Assembly: GCA_944358685.1 (NCBI GenBank)
Contig: CALVRQ010000071.1
Location: 1 to 16,965 of the forward strand
DNA: 16,965 bases
Origin: an uncultured Bacilli bacterium
Lineage (GTDB): Bacteria; Bacillota_I; Bacilli_A; RF39; UBA660
Direction of reading: 5' to 3'
Made by a program: the position numbers and the translations under genes. Each line of letters opens with the position of its first letter. The first letter of the stretch is position 1. The notes under the pieces were generated by a model. The model was not told where the DNA came from and ran no database searches. It was given only the letters and a program-made list of their open reading frames with translations. Shown in pieces: positions 1 through 6,901 of the stretch.

Positions 1-1
1 A

Positions 2-70
2 AATAATATAATTAGGGTAGCGACTATCCGATACTGGTCTATGGAGGAGTCTAAGACTGCTATGAAGTAG
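2..70 (+). pseudogene. tnpB: 3' end of an IS200/IS605-type tnpB (partial)
   Basis: Only the last 22 codons are inside the window. The frame ends ...SMEESKTAMK and stops at TAG 68-70. Reading through that TAG gives KELTVR and a TAA at 89-91. Many TnpB proteins end in a short MKQE- or VKQE-like tail just before the right-end hairpin of the element, so the TAG may replace a Gln codon (CAG), or it may be the natural end. A GTGA-loop hairpin follows directly, as at TnpB right ends. The catalytic region lies outside the window, so whether the gene is intact cannot be judged. Assignment rests on tail and hairpin resemblance only; it could be the end of another gene. Confidence 0.4.
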
Positions 71-74
71 AAAG

Positions 75-94
75 AGCTTACCGTGAGGTAAGCT
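75..94 (+). ncRNA. Right-end hairpin, possible 3' end of a TnpB guide RNA (reRNA)
   Basis: Perfect 8-bp stem AGCTTACC / GGTAAGCT closed by a GTGA (GNRA) tetraloop. It sits a few bases after the putative tnpB stop. In IS200/IS605 elements the right end carries such a hairpin, and the overlapping RNA is used as guide by TnpB; that is family knowledge. Here the guide would begin just downstream of about position 95. The hairpin overlaps the stop codon of the opposing membrane-protein gene. Confidence 0.35.
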
Positions 95-884
95 AATACC
101 AAAATTTATTTTGGTATTTTGTTCTAAATTTGTCGTCTCTATTTTTTAAATATAAGTATCCAAATATATTGAAAATGATTGCTCCTATGTAGTTTACCAT
201 TAAGTCTTTCATAGTATCATTAAGACCAATGTCTAAATATCCATTGAATCTTGCTAATTGACTATCATTTTTATCATATATAATTGTATAATCTATGTTA
301 TCAATTGTGATAACTTTATTGCTTTGAGCTGGATCTAGAGTTACGGTGTTTATTTCATTTATATATTCATCTTTCTGCATGTCATAGTTAAATGTGTTAT
401 CCATTCCATATTCAAAGAATTCCCAAATTATGCCGATGGTCATAGAAAAACAAAAAGAAAATAGACATAAAAATATTGGAGATAGGTGTATACTTTTTAA
501 GTTTTTATTTAAGATATCGAATAGAGAAAAGCCAATAGCGGCCATTAAGAATCCGTTTAAGGTATGCAAGATTGTATCCCAAAAGGGGATGATACCGTAG
601 AAGTTGTTTATTTCACCTAGTATTTCAGCAGAGAAGACAAAAAGCATAATAATAATTTCTATGGTGTTTGGCAAATCTACTTTTAGACGTCGTTCTATTA
701 TGAATGGTAAAAATAGTAATATTAATGAGAGGATACATAGGGCGGCATTTTCATATTCTTTTCTAATTAATTGTAGAATTAAGCATAGTATTATTAATCC
801 TCTTAATAAAAAATAGACAATGAATTTAGATTTGTTATTTTCAAATTCATTTTTAAAATTTTGAATATAATTACTTCTTTTCAT
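93..884 (-). CDS. DUF2238/YjdF-like multi-pass membrane protein
   Basis: A 263-residue membrane protein with about six hydrophobic segments (roughly residues 20-40, 46-64, 74-92, 108-124, 134-153, 228-246). Conserved polar patches sit next to the helices: WDTILH at 102-107, WEFFEYGMD at 154-162 and NDTMKDL at 222-228. This arrangement of WD-x3-H, WE-x2-E and DT-x2-D resembles the DUF2238/YjdF family of uncharacterised membrane proteins; no reaction is established for it. The segment between helices 5 and 6 (about 163-215) is polar and probably extracellular. An AAGAGG ribosome-binding site precedes the ATG. The C-terminal codons overlap the transposon-end hairpins, so the final residues (NKFWY) may have been altered by insertion. 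No neighbouring gene suggests its job. Confidence 0.6.
   Translation of the reverse strand: MKRSNYIQNFKNEFENNKSKFIVYFLLRGLIILCLILQLIRKEYENAALCILSLILLFLPFIIERRLKVDLPNTIEIIIMLFVFSAEILGEINNFYGIIPFWDTILHTLNGFLMAAIGFSLFDILNKNLKSIHLSPIFLCLFSFCFSMTIGIIWEFFEYGMDNTFNYDMQKDEYINEINTVTLDPAQSNKVITIDNIDYTIIYDKNDSQLARFNGYLDIGLNDTMKDLMVNYIGAIIFNIFGYLYLKNRDDKFRTKYQNKFWY
95..120. terminator. AT-rich hairpin between the tnpB tail and the membrane-protein gene
   Basis: Stem AATACCAAAA / TTTTGGTATT (95-104 with 109-118), loop TTTA, followed on the plus strand by TTGTTCT. It could end plus-strand transcription from the transposon side. It lies inside the last codons of the minus-strand gene, so it is not a normal terminator for that gene. 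Confidence 0.4.
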
Positions 885-911
885 ATTTAACCTCTTTTAT
901 GTTTTATCAAA

Positions 912-941
912 ATTATATCATTGAATTTTCAATAGTGTAAA
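912..941 (-). promoter_or_regulatory. Promoter of the membrane-protein gene
   Basis: On the minus strand: TTTACA (941-936), an 18-bp spacer, then TATAAT (917-912) preceded by TGA, which makes an extended -10. The spacer contains the inverted repeat TTGAA-TT-TTCAA (921-932 on the plus strand), a possible operator. The element lies about 30 bp upstream of the ATG. Confidence 0.6.
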
Positions 942-942
942 T

Positions 943-1170
943 ATTAAAATTTCGATTAGTGCTACACAGTGTACAAGAATAATATATCCAAGTAACTATG
1001 GATGGTAGTATATTCTTTTAAATAGTATATAGTAACAGTAAAAACAGTAATTAATGATTAGAGTCAATACAATAAATGGCTACAAAATACTTTGTTTAAT
1101 GGTGATAGTAAGGCATAATAATATTTAAGATGAATGCATTATCTTGTTTTCAATGTTGACCATAATAAAC
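943..1170. other. Intergenic stretch without a recognisable gene
   Basis: There is no supported coding sequence. Visible items are an 11-bp odd palindrome TACAC-A-GTGTA (963-973) and an imperfect hairpin (975-1017) whose outer arms are AAGAATA / TATTCTT and inner arms ATCCA / TGGAT, followed by two further T residues. A 24-codon frame from ATG 1054 has no ribosome-binding site. Confidence 0.4.
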
Positions 1171-1200
1171 ATAATACTATACAAAATGTGATAGTATTAT
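1171..1200. terminator. Perfect 10-bp hairpin overlapping the regulator stop codon
   Basis: ATAATACTAT (1171-1180) and ATAGTATTAT (1191-1200) are exact reverse complements around a 10-nt loop. The T-rich tail (TTGTTTTTCTTT) is on the plus-strand side, although the adjacent gene is on the minus strand. On the minus strand the tail is only GTTTATTATGG. It may work in both directions weakly. Confidence 0.45.
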
Positions 1201-1427
1201 TGTTTTTCTTTAATAATAACCTCAAAATTATATTCCTTGCATATTTTCATTAAAGTGCTAAAAGTATATGGTCTAGAATTAACTAGGCTTTTTGTATTTT
1301 TGTATTTTTCAATTGTAGACTTTGCTTTTCCTACTAATTCACCAATTTCTTTATCAGATTTTCCAGTCGCTTGAATAATCATATTCATAACTTCCGCTTC
1401 AGTATATTTATTCGCAATTATCTTCAT
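1197..1427 (-). CDS. Small HTH (XRE-like) regulator, divergent from surface protein
   Basis: A 76-residue basic protein. The start chosen is ATG at 1427, because GGTGAT sits 5 nt upstream, the same ribosome-binding form as the second regulator in this window; an in-frame TTG further upstream lacks one. The central part, SDKEIGELVGKAKSTIEKYKN, reads as a helix-turn-helix: a first helix with IGELVG, then a recognition helix around KSTIEKYKN. No ligand-binding or oligomerisation domain is visible. It faces the surface-protein gene at 1574-2509 across about 150 bp that hold a strong promoter and paired half-sites. I infer that it controls that promoter and perhaps its own. Family placement as XRE-like is tentative given the size. 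Confidence 0.6.
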   Translation of the reverse strand: MKIIANKYTEAEVMNMIIQATGKSDKEIGELVGKAKSTIEKYKNTKSLVNSRPYTFSTLMKICKEYNFEVIIKEKQ

Positions 1428-1454
1428 TTTTATCACCAACAAAATTGTACTCTG

Positions 1455-1559
1455 AGGGAGGCGGTATTTTACGCTTTACTCCCTATGAGAGAGCAAAAAT
1501 GATTGACTTTATAAAAAAGAGAAAGTATAATCAAAATAGAATAACTCCCTACAAGGGAG
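1455..1559. promoter_or_regulatory. Paired CTCCCT/AGGGAG half-sites around the surface-protein promoter
   Basis: Four exact six-base half-sites flank the promoter: AGGGAG at 1455-1460, CTCCCT at 1479-1484, CTCCCT at 1545-1550 and AGGGAG at 1554-1559. The last two form a 15-bp palindrome with a 3-bp centre (ACA); the first two face each other over 18 bp. The eight bases ACTCCCTA recur at 1478 and 1544. The pairs lie upstream of -35 and downstream of -10, fitting an operator for the divergent HTH regulator. The 1554-1559 copy may also act as a ribosome-binding site or in an RNA hairpin. Confidence 0.45.
1503..1531 (+). promoter_or_regulatory. Strong sigma-A promoter of surface protein A
   Basis: TTGACT (1503-1508), 17-bp spacer, TATAAT (1526-1531). 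It differs from consensus at one base. The predicted start near 1538 gives a leader of about 36 nt that contains the CTCCCT-ACA-AGGGAG palindrome. Confidence 0.75.
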
Positions 1560-1573
1560 GACAGAGGTGCAAT

Positions 1574-2509
1574 ATGAAAACAAAAACTAAGAAATTTGCA
1601 AAAAAATATTTGATAGGATTTACATTAGGATTAATTTCAGGAAGTTTAGTAATGGTATATGCGGAGACGTATTTTCCGTCTAATCAAGTGACGTATGAAA
1701 ATACGGCGAGTGGAATGCAAAGTACGGATGTTCAAGGAGCAATCGATGAACTTTATAATACTTGTTTTTCAAAAACAGGAGGTGAATGGGTATTAGATAA
1801 TACTGATATAGTAACATCAGGTGATGGACTTTACGCCGATGAATATGAAGAAGGGAAATATACATATAAAGGAGCCAATCCCAATAATTATGTAACATTT
1901 AATAATGAGAAAGCAGGCTGGCGAATTATATCCATAAATTCAGATGGAACGATAAAGATAATGAGGGATGCTAGTATAGGAAATATGGCTTGGGATAGTT
2001 CAAATTCAAGTAACTGGAACCGTCCTGCAAGTTTGAATACCTATTTGAATAGTACATATTATAATAGTTTAACTAGTGAAACCCAAAGTCAAATTGTCGC
2101 AAAAGACTTTAGTATAGGTGTGGCAAAATACAGTGATACAAATTTATCAAATACAATAAATAGTGAAAATTCAAAAAAATGGAATGGCAAAGTAGCATTG
2201 CCCACAGCTAGCGAATATGTAAGGAGTAATAGTGATAAGAGTAATTGTGGAACAATGCAAAAAGTATGGAGTGCTACAAGTGGTCAATGTAGTGGAACAA
2301 CTTGGATGCATAATAATGATGATTGGTGGACAGTGTCACCGCTTTCAGATGATAGATGGTTAGAGCTTGTAAGAACGAGCGGTAATTTTGACTATTACGG
2401 TGGAAATGCAAACGAACACTATGGTGTCAGACCTGTCTTATATCTATCCTCTGAAGTCAAAATTACGGGAGGAGATGGCAGTAAGTCTAATCCATATACA
2501 ATTGAATAA
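1574..2509 (+). CDS. Surface protein A: N-terminal signal/anchor and DUF6273-like C-terminal domain
   Basis: A 311-residue protein. The start is ATG 1574 (GAGGTG upstream at 1564-1569, downstream of the promoter); it aligns with the start of the paralogue at 15224. A basic N-terminus leads to one hydrophobic segment (about 12-30) ending VYA-ET, either a cleaved signal peptide or a membrane anchor. Next is a motif seen in both paralogues: YFPS..VTYEN..SG...TDVQGAIDELYNTC (about 33-64). The C-terminal part (about 72-311) has GWRIIS (115-120), WNGKVALPT (193-201), WWTVSP (241-246), GVRPVLYLSS (274-283) and a GGDGSKSNPYTIE end. This looks like the DUF6273-type domain of gut Bacillota surface proteins, possibly with a C-type-lectin-like fold (inference). 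The three Cys are C64, C215 and C229. Ligand and function are unknown. Confidence 0.65.
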   Translation: MKTKTKKFAKKYLIGFTLGLISGSLVMVYAETYFPSNQVTYENTASGMQSTDVQGAIDELYNTCFSKTGGEWVLDNTDIVTSGDGLYADEYEEGKYTYKGANPNNYVTFNNEKAGWRIISINSDGTIKIMRDASIGNMAWDSSNSSNWNRPASLNTYLNSTYYNSLTSETQSQIVAKDFSIGVAKYSDTNLSNTINSENSKKWNGKVALPTASEYVRSNSDKSNCGTMQKVWSATSGQCSGTTWMHNNDDWWTVSPLSDDRWLELVRTSGNFDYYGGNANEHYGVRPVLYLSSEVKITGGDGSKSNPYTIE

Positions 2510-2516
2510 TTAAAAA

Positions 2517-2545
2517 GCAATAATATGAAATTATTGTTTTTTCTT
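2517..2545 (+). terminator. Terminator after surface protein A
   Basis: CAATAAT (2518-2524), loop ATGAA, ATTATTG (2530-2536), then TTTTTTCTTTT. It lies 8 bp after the stop codon. Confidence 0.75.
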
Positions 2546-2601
2546 TTATATATAGGTATTTTTACAAAAATGTAATATAATAAGATTATAGGGAGTATTT
2601 T

Positions 2602-4455
2602 ATGAAAGCAGTAAACAAATTTAAAGTGGACTTTAGACCACTAAAAAAATCTGAAGAAGGTAATTTATACCAAATAACTATCCAAATACCAATGGAATTA
2701 GGTTGGATAGAAGATGTTAAGTTTATTTTAGAAGATGGAAAAAATAAAAAAGAAATAAATATGACTTACTTTGATAAAGATGAAAATATGGCTTATTTTA
2801 AAACAGAAACTTTTATTGAAACAAAAGCAATATATCATTATTATTTTTCATGTAAGGCAAACGGTAATTTTATATATTTAAAACATAAAAATAAAGAAAA
2901 CAATCAAATGATAAGCGAAGATGAAAAATGGAAACTATCAGTAAACTTTGATGTGCCCGAGTGGGCTAAAGGCAAAGTCATGTATCATGTATTTTTAGAC
3001 CGTTTTAATCGAGGTAGTATAGAACCACTAAAAGATATGCCTAGAAGAAACATTCATGAATCTTGGAATGAAGAAATGCAAATAGGACCAGACAGTACAG
3101 GTATTTGGAATAATGACTTTTATGGTGGTGATTTAAAAGGTATTGAAAACAAATTAGAATATTTAAAATCATTAGGTGTAGATATAATATATATAAGTCC
3201 TATTGTTCAAAGTCAGTCTAATCATAGATATGATGCCGCTGACTATGAAACAGTCGATCCATATGCAGGAACAAATGAAGATTTAAAAAGCCTTTGTGAT
3301 AAAGCACACACTTTAGATATGAAAATTGTCTTAGATGCCGTCTTTAATCATACAGGAAATGATAGTAAATACTTTAATGAATATGGAACATACGATAATG
3401 TAGGAGCCTATCAATCAAAAGACTCAATTTATAGTCCGTTTTTTCGCAAACACGAAGAAAATGGACAAATCAAATATGATTACTGGTGGGGAATGAAAAA
3501 TCTCCCAGAATGTGACGGATACGCTAGAGAATGGATTGATTATATTACAGGTAATGGTGGAATCATTGATCAATGGTTTAATCTAGGCATTGATGGCCTT
3601 AGATTAGATGTTGCTGATGAATTGAATGATGATTTCATTAAACATATCAGAACCGCTGTGAAACGAAATAAAGAAGATGGATTTATAATTGGTGAAGTTT
3701 GGAAAAACCCCATGAGAATGAATAGAGAATACATCTCATCAGGAAAAGAAATGGATACCGTCATGAATTATCTTTTTATTGACGCTTTGCTTAGATATTT
3801 TAAATATGGTGATGTTGATAAATTAAAAGAAACATTAAAAGAAATATTAAATGAATATCCCGAAGATACTATTAAAACTCTAATGAACTTCACCTCAACT
3901 CACGATATAACAAGAGCCATCAACTTATTTGCCTGTGATGAATTTCAAAGAAATGGCGAATGGGGTTGGAATTTAAACAATAGCGATTATACATGGTGTA
4001 AAAACTATCACTTATCTAAAGAACAATATAATAGTGGTAAACAAATGCTCGCACCTTACATATTTACTTTAACCTTTTTTCCAGGTATTTTATCAATTTT
4101 CTATGGAGATGAAATAGGCCTTGAAGGTATGGGGAATTTATCTAATAGAAAACCATTTCCTAAAGAAAATCATGATATGCAAATTCTAAAAATATTTCAA
4201 GATGCTGGAAACGTTAGAAAAATAGAAGAATTCCTAAGAAATGCTGACATTAACATCAAAGAAATTAACGACAAATATTTTACCTTTGAAAGAATAGATG
4301 AAAATAACCAAATCTTAATCACCGTAAGTAGAGTAGGTATAGACCAAGAGATACATGTACCAAACGAATATCAAAGTCACTCTAAAGTTTATACTTTAAA
4401 TCAATCTAGACCAAATCACCTCACACCTTATGGAGGTATTGCCATAAAAAAATAA
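2602..4455 (+). CDS. Cytoplasmic GH13 alpha-glucan hydrolase (neopullulanase/cyclomaltodextrinase-like)
   Basis: A 617-residue alpha-amylase-family enzyme that should hydrolyse alpha-1,4 (and possibly alpha-1,6) bonds of maltodextrins. All catalytic blocks are present: region I DAVFNH (245-250), region II GLRLDVADE with the nucleophile D336 after R334, region III GEVW with the acid/base E365, and region IV STHD with D435. An N-terminal beta domain (about 1-115) precedes the barrel, which starts near WAKGKVMYHVFLDRF, as in the GH13_20 neopullulanase/cyclomaltodextrinase group; a C-terminal beta domain follows from about 550. No signal peptide is visible, so it should act on imported oligosaccharides. 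The ribosome-binding site is GGGAG. dacA follows after 15 bp, so the two may be cotranscribed. Exact bond specificity cannot be read from the sequence; no sugar transporter is nearby. Confidence 0.85.
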   Translation: MKAVNKFKVDFRPLKKSEEGNLYQITIQIPMELGWIEDVKFILEDGKNKKEINMTYFDKDENMAYFKTETFIETKAIYHYYFSCKANGNFIYLKHKNKENNQMISEDEKWKLSVNFDVPEWAKGKVMYHVFLDRFNRGSIEPLKDMPRRNIHESWNEEMQIGPDSTGIWNNDFYGGDLKGIENKLEYLKSLGVDIIYISPIVQSQSNHRYDAADYETVDPYAGTNEDLKSLCDKAHTLDMKIVLDAVFNHTGNDSKYFNEYGTYDNVGAYQSKDSIYSPFFRKHEENGQIKYDYWWGMKNLPECDGYAREWIDYITGNGGIIDQWFNLGIDGLRLDVADELNDDFIKHIRTAVKRNKEDGFIIGEVWKNPMRMNREYISSGKEMDTVMNYLFIDALLRYFKYGDVDKLKETLKEILNEYPEDTIKTLMNFTSTHDITRAINLFACDEFQRNGEWGWNLNNSDYTWCKNYHLSKEQYNSGKQMLAPYIFTLTFFPGILSIFYGDEIGLEGMGNLSNRKPFPKENHDMQILKIFQDAGNVRKIEEFLRNADINIKEINDKYFTFERIDENNQILITVSRVGIDQEIHVPNEYQSHSKVYTLNQSRPNHLTPYGGIAIKK

Positions 4456-4470
4456 AACTTGGAGGAAATC

Positions 4471-5679
4471 ATGAAAAAGCTATTAACCATAATTTTAATA
4501 TTTATAGTATTTACAGTTAAAGTAAACGCTTTAGACCTAAATATAAGTTCTAAAACTGCCATTTTATATAACCTAGATAACGGCGAAGTGTTATACGAAA
4601 AAAACGCTGATGAAAAAGTACCCATTGCCAGTTTAACAAAAATAATGACCGCCTTAATAACTTTAGAAAACATTCAAGACTTAAATAAACAAATAATTTT
4701 AATAAATAATGACTTTGAAGGATTAATCGAAGCCAATGCAGTTACTGCTGGGTTTACCAAGGGTGAAATTGTTACTTATAAAGATTTATTATATGGACTT
4801 CTTTTACCATCTGGTGCCGATGCGGCCAAAGCTTTGGCTAGAAATGTTGCCGGTAGTGAAGAAAAATTCATTCAAAAAATGAATGAAAAAGTAAAAGAAC
4901 TAAATCTAAAACAGACAAATTTTTCAACTGTTATTGGCCTAGACGATGAAAATAATTACTCAACCGCAAGAGAATTATCTATAATTTTTAAAGAAGCCTT
5001 AAAAAACAAAGATTTCAAAACAATTATTACTACTAAGGAATATACTTCATCAGATGGCAAAATAAAATTCAAAAGTACTATTCAAAGCAATGCAAAAAAA
5101 TTTGAAATAGACATTCCATATATATTAGGTGGAAAAACTGGCACAACAACTGACGCAGGTTTATGCCTAGCCACTATTGCTAAAGCAAATAATGTAAATT
5201 ATATGCTTGTAACTACTGGTGCACTATATGATAAAAAAGCCCCTCATCATATTGAAGACGCCAAAACAATATATGATTATTTTATAAATAACTATAGTAA
5301 CCAAAAAGTAGTAGACAAAAATAAATCATTTAAAACTATTAAAGCAAAATATACAAATAATGATACTTTAAAACTATACCCATCTAAAGATATAATCATA
5401 TATTTAGAAAATGATTATAATAAAAATGATATTAAATATGTATATCAAGGTAAAGACGAAATCACCCCATTTGATAAGAAGGGTGACACCTTAGGAACTT
5501 TAAAAATATACTATAATGATAAACTATTAGATACTCAAAATATCACATTAAAAGAAAATTTAAACTTTAATATTTCAAATTTCATCAAACAGGAAACCAT
5601 TCCCGTTGTAGCAATTATCAGTACAATTTTATTAGTAGTAATTATCATTTTAAAAAAGAAAAAATTAAAAGCGAGCTAA
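4471..5679 (+). CDS. dacA: D-alanyl-D-alanine carboxypeptidase (low-molecular-weight PBP)
   Basis: A 402-residue penicillin-binding protein of the S11 family that trims the terminal D-Ala from peptidoglycan stem peptides outside the membrane. The start is ATG 4471, 5 nt after GGAGG. Residues 1-20 form a signal peptide ending VNA. Catalytic motifs: SLTK with the nucleophile S54 and K57; KTG at 202-204. The middle SxN motif appears as S114-G-A116 (LLPSGADAAK), lacking the usual Asn. After the catalytic domain (to about 260) comes a beta-rich PBP5_C-like region, and then a C-terminal transmembrane helix (about 373-395) with a Lys-rich tail, which anchors the enzyme. It is probably cotranscribed with the GH13 gene; there is no obvious metabolic link. 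Confidence 0.88.
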   Translation: MKKLLTIILIFIVFTVKVNALDLNISSKTAILYNLDNGEVLYEKNADEKVPIASLTKIMTALITLENIQDLNKQIILINNDFEGLIEANAVTAGFTKGEIVTYKDLLYGLLLPSGADAAKALARNVAGSEEKFIQKMNEKVKELNLKQTNFSTVIGLDDENNYSTARELSIIFKEALKNKDFKTIITTKEYTSSDGKIKFKSTIQSNAKKFEIDIPYILGGKTGTTTDAGLCLATIAKANNVNYMLVTTGALYDKKAPHHIEDAKTIYDYFINNYSNQKVVDKNKSFKTIKAKYTNNDTLKLYPSKDIIIYLENDYNKNDIKYVYQGKDEITPFDKKGDTLGTLKIYYNDKLLDTQNITLKENLNFNISNFIKQETIPVVAIISTILLVVIIILKKKKLKAS

Positions 5680-5693
5680 TCATCAAGCTCGCT
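5670..5693. terminator. Shared hairpin between convergent dacA and the lipoprotein gene
   Basis: AGCGAGCT (5670-5677), 8-nt loop, AGCTCGCT (5686-5693): a GC-rich perfect stem that contains part of both stop codons. The minus-strand side runs into ATTTTAATTTTTTC, which gives a good terminator for the lipoprotein operon. The plus-strand side (ATTTATATAATT) is a poorer T-tract for dacA. Confidence 0.7.
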
Positions 5694-6558
5694 ATTTATA
5701 TAATTCATTTTTGAGTAATTCCAAATTAGAATTCATAAGAGTAAAATAATCTTCATTATCACTTCTTTCAGTCTCTGTTAAATTAGAAAGAGTGTGCCAA
5801 TTTTGAACAGTCACATTTGTATTTTGAATTAACTTTTGAACTGTCGAATTGTATTCTTCATTACCTTTGACAAATATGTATTTAATAGCTCCAGAATTAA
5901 CCATTTTTAAAGCTTCATTATAAACTGCATTAACATCAGAATTATCTTCATCTAAAGAATATACAGTAACACCATATTTTTCTAAATATTTAAACATATT
6001 ATCAGATGCTACAATAGCTGTACTGTTACCATTAGAAACAGTATCCTTAATCTTCGCATCTAAATTAGAAGCCTCAATCTTTAATTCTTCGTACTTTTCT
6101 TCAATATTATTTGTTAAATAGTAACTATCAATATATTCACTAAAACCAGTTTTTACATTCTGCGCCATCATCAAGAAATTAGAAGGGTCTAACCATAACT
6201 CCTCAATACTATCATTATATTCCATAGATAAAGTCGTATCAATAATCTTTAAATCTTTATTAATCTCTCTCATCGGTTCTACATAATCTTTTTCATTACT
6301 AAGACCATTAAATATAAATAAATCAGAATTACTATAATCTTCTAATTGCTTATTCGTTAATTTATAAGTATTAATATTAACTCCATCAGGATAAATACTC
6401 AAAACATCACTAAACTCATCATATAATCTTTTAGTAATATACTCCGTTGGATAATTAGTAGTATAAATAGTAATATCTTCCATATTATCCCTTTTCAAAC
6501 AACCAGTCAAACTAAATACTAAAACAAATAAAACAAATATACTACAAATTTTTCTCAT
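5692..6558 (-). CDS. TroA/ZnuA-like lipoprotein with substituted metal ligands
   Basis: A 288-residue lipoprotein with lipobox LTGC (C20), resembling the substrate-binding proteins of zinc/manganese ABC transporters. Matching blocks are SDLFIFNGLSNEKDY (78-92), LWLDPSNFLMMAQNV (121-135), the region around SDNMFKYLEKYGV (185-197), IKYIFVKG (225-232) and the C-terminal NSNLELL. The positions that normally coordinate metal seem changed by my manual alignment: the first His is N63 (NINTYKL), the His of the HxWLDP motif is E120, the His of SHxxF is D186, and the last acidic ligand region reads NWHTL (H255). AAGGAGG precedes the ATG. The gene overlaps yidD by 17 bp, so the two are cotranscribed. 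No permease or ATPase is nearby. It may bind another ligand, another metal, or none. Confidence 0.65.
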   Translation of the reverse strand: MRKICSIFVLFVLVFSLTGCLKRDNMEDITIYTTNYPTEYITKRLYDEFSDVLSIYPDGVNINTYKLTNKQLEDYSNSDLFIFNGLSNEKDYVEPMREINKDLKIIDTTLSMEYNDSIEELWLDPSNFLMMAQNVKTGFSEYIDSYYLTNNIEEKYEELKIEASNLDAKIKDTVSNGNSTAIVASDNMFKYLEKYGVTVYSLDEDNSDVNAVYNEALKMVNSGAIKYIFVKGNEEYNSTVQKLIQNTNVTVQNWHTLSNLTETERSDNEDYFTLMNSNLELLKNELYK

Positions 6559-6775
6559 GTCTATCCTCCTTAATCACTGGGTCATATCCACTAGTCCCAA
6601 ATGGATTACATCTAATAATCCTTTTAAAGGCCATAATTCCACCTTTAAAAGCACCATAAGTTTCAATCGTCTCAATTGCATAATTAGAGCACGTTGGAAT
6701 ATGACGACAATAATTATGCCATGGGCCTGGAATACTTTGATATATTTTAATTAATTTTATCAAAACTCTTTTCAT
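6542..6775 (-). CDS. yidD: YidD membrane protein insertion efficiency factor
   Basis: A 77-residue protein with the family signature: an amphipathic N-terminal helix with YQSIPGPW (about 12-19), then CRHIPTCSNYAIETIETYG (23-41), KGG (44-46), RIIRCNPF (52-59) and GYDPV (63-67). YidD is a small membrane-associated factor that assists YidC-dependent insertion. It is usually found next to rnpA and yidC; here it leads an operon with the TroA-like lipoprotein, which is less common. The gene has a good promoter close to the ATG, and the start has only a weak GAGAG ribosome-binding site. Confidence 0.93.
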   Translation of the reverse strand: MKRVLIKLIKIYQSIPGPWHNYCRHIPTCSNYAIETIETYGAFKGGIMAFKRIIRCNPFGTSGYDPVIKEDRHEKNL

Positions 6776-6790
6776 ATACTCTCATTAATC

Positions 6791-6819
6791 ATTATACTAA
6801 AAAATATCATAAAAGTAAA
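6791..6819 (-). promoter_or_regulatory. Promoter of yidD-lipoprotein operon
   Basis: On the minus strand: TTTACT (6819-6814), 17-bp spacer, TATAAT (6796-6791). The leader would be only about 8-10 nt long, consistent with the weak ribosome-binding site. Confidence 0.65.
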
Positions 6820-6901
6820 AGGTAAATACCAGCTATCAAAAAATTTGACATCTCGTAAAAACAGTTAAAAAGAGAAAAAACTTTTAAATCAAACAAATAA
6901 A

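Noticed and set aside
394..816. Two plus-strand open frames (394-600 and 604-816) opposite the membrane-protein gene
   Set aside because: No ribosome-binding sites and no protein-like composition; the minus-strand frame has clear membrane helices and a promoter.
1054..1128. 24-codon frame in the 885-1196 gap
   Set aside because: No ribosome-binding site and no recognisable composition.
1445..1573. Longer surface-protein start with 43 extra residues
   Set aside because: The extension contains the promoter and half-sites and has no counterpart in the paralogue; GAGGTG supports ATG 1574.
1680..1898. Minus-strand frame inside surface protein A
   Set aside because: Lies opposite the conserved surface-protein frame; no start signals.
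6845..6850. TTGACA as -35 of rnc
   Set aside because: No -10 at 16-18 bp; the extended -10 at 6902-6910 is too far downstream.
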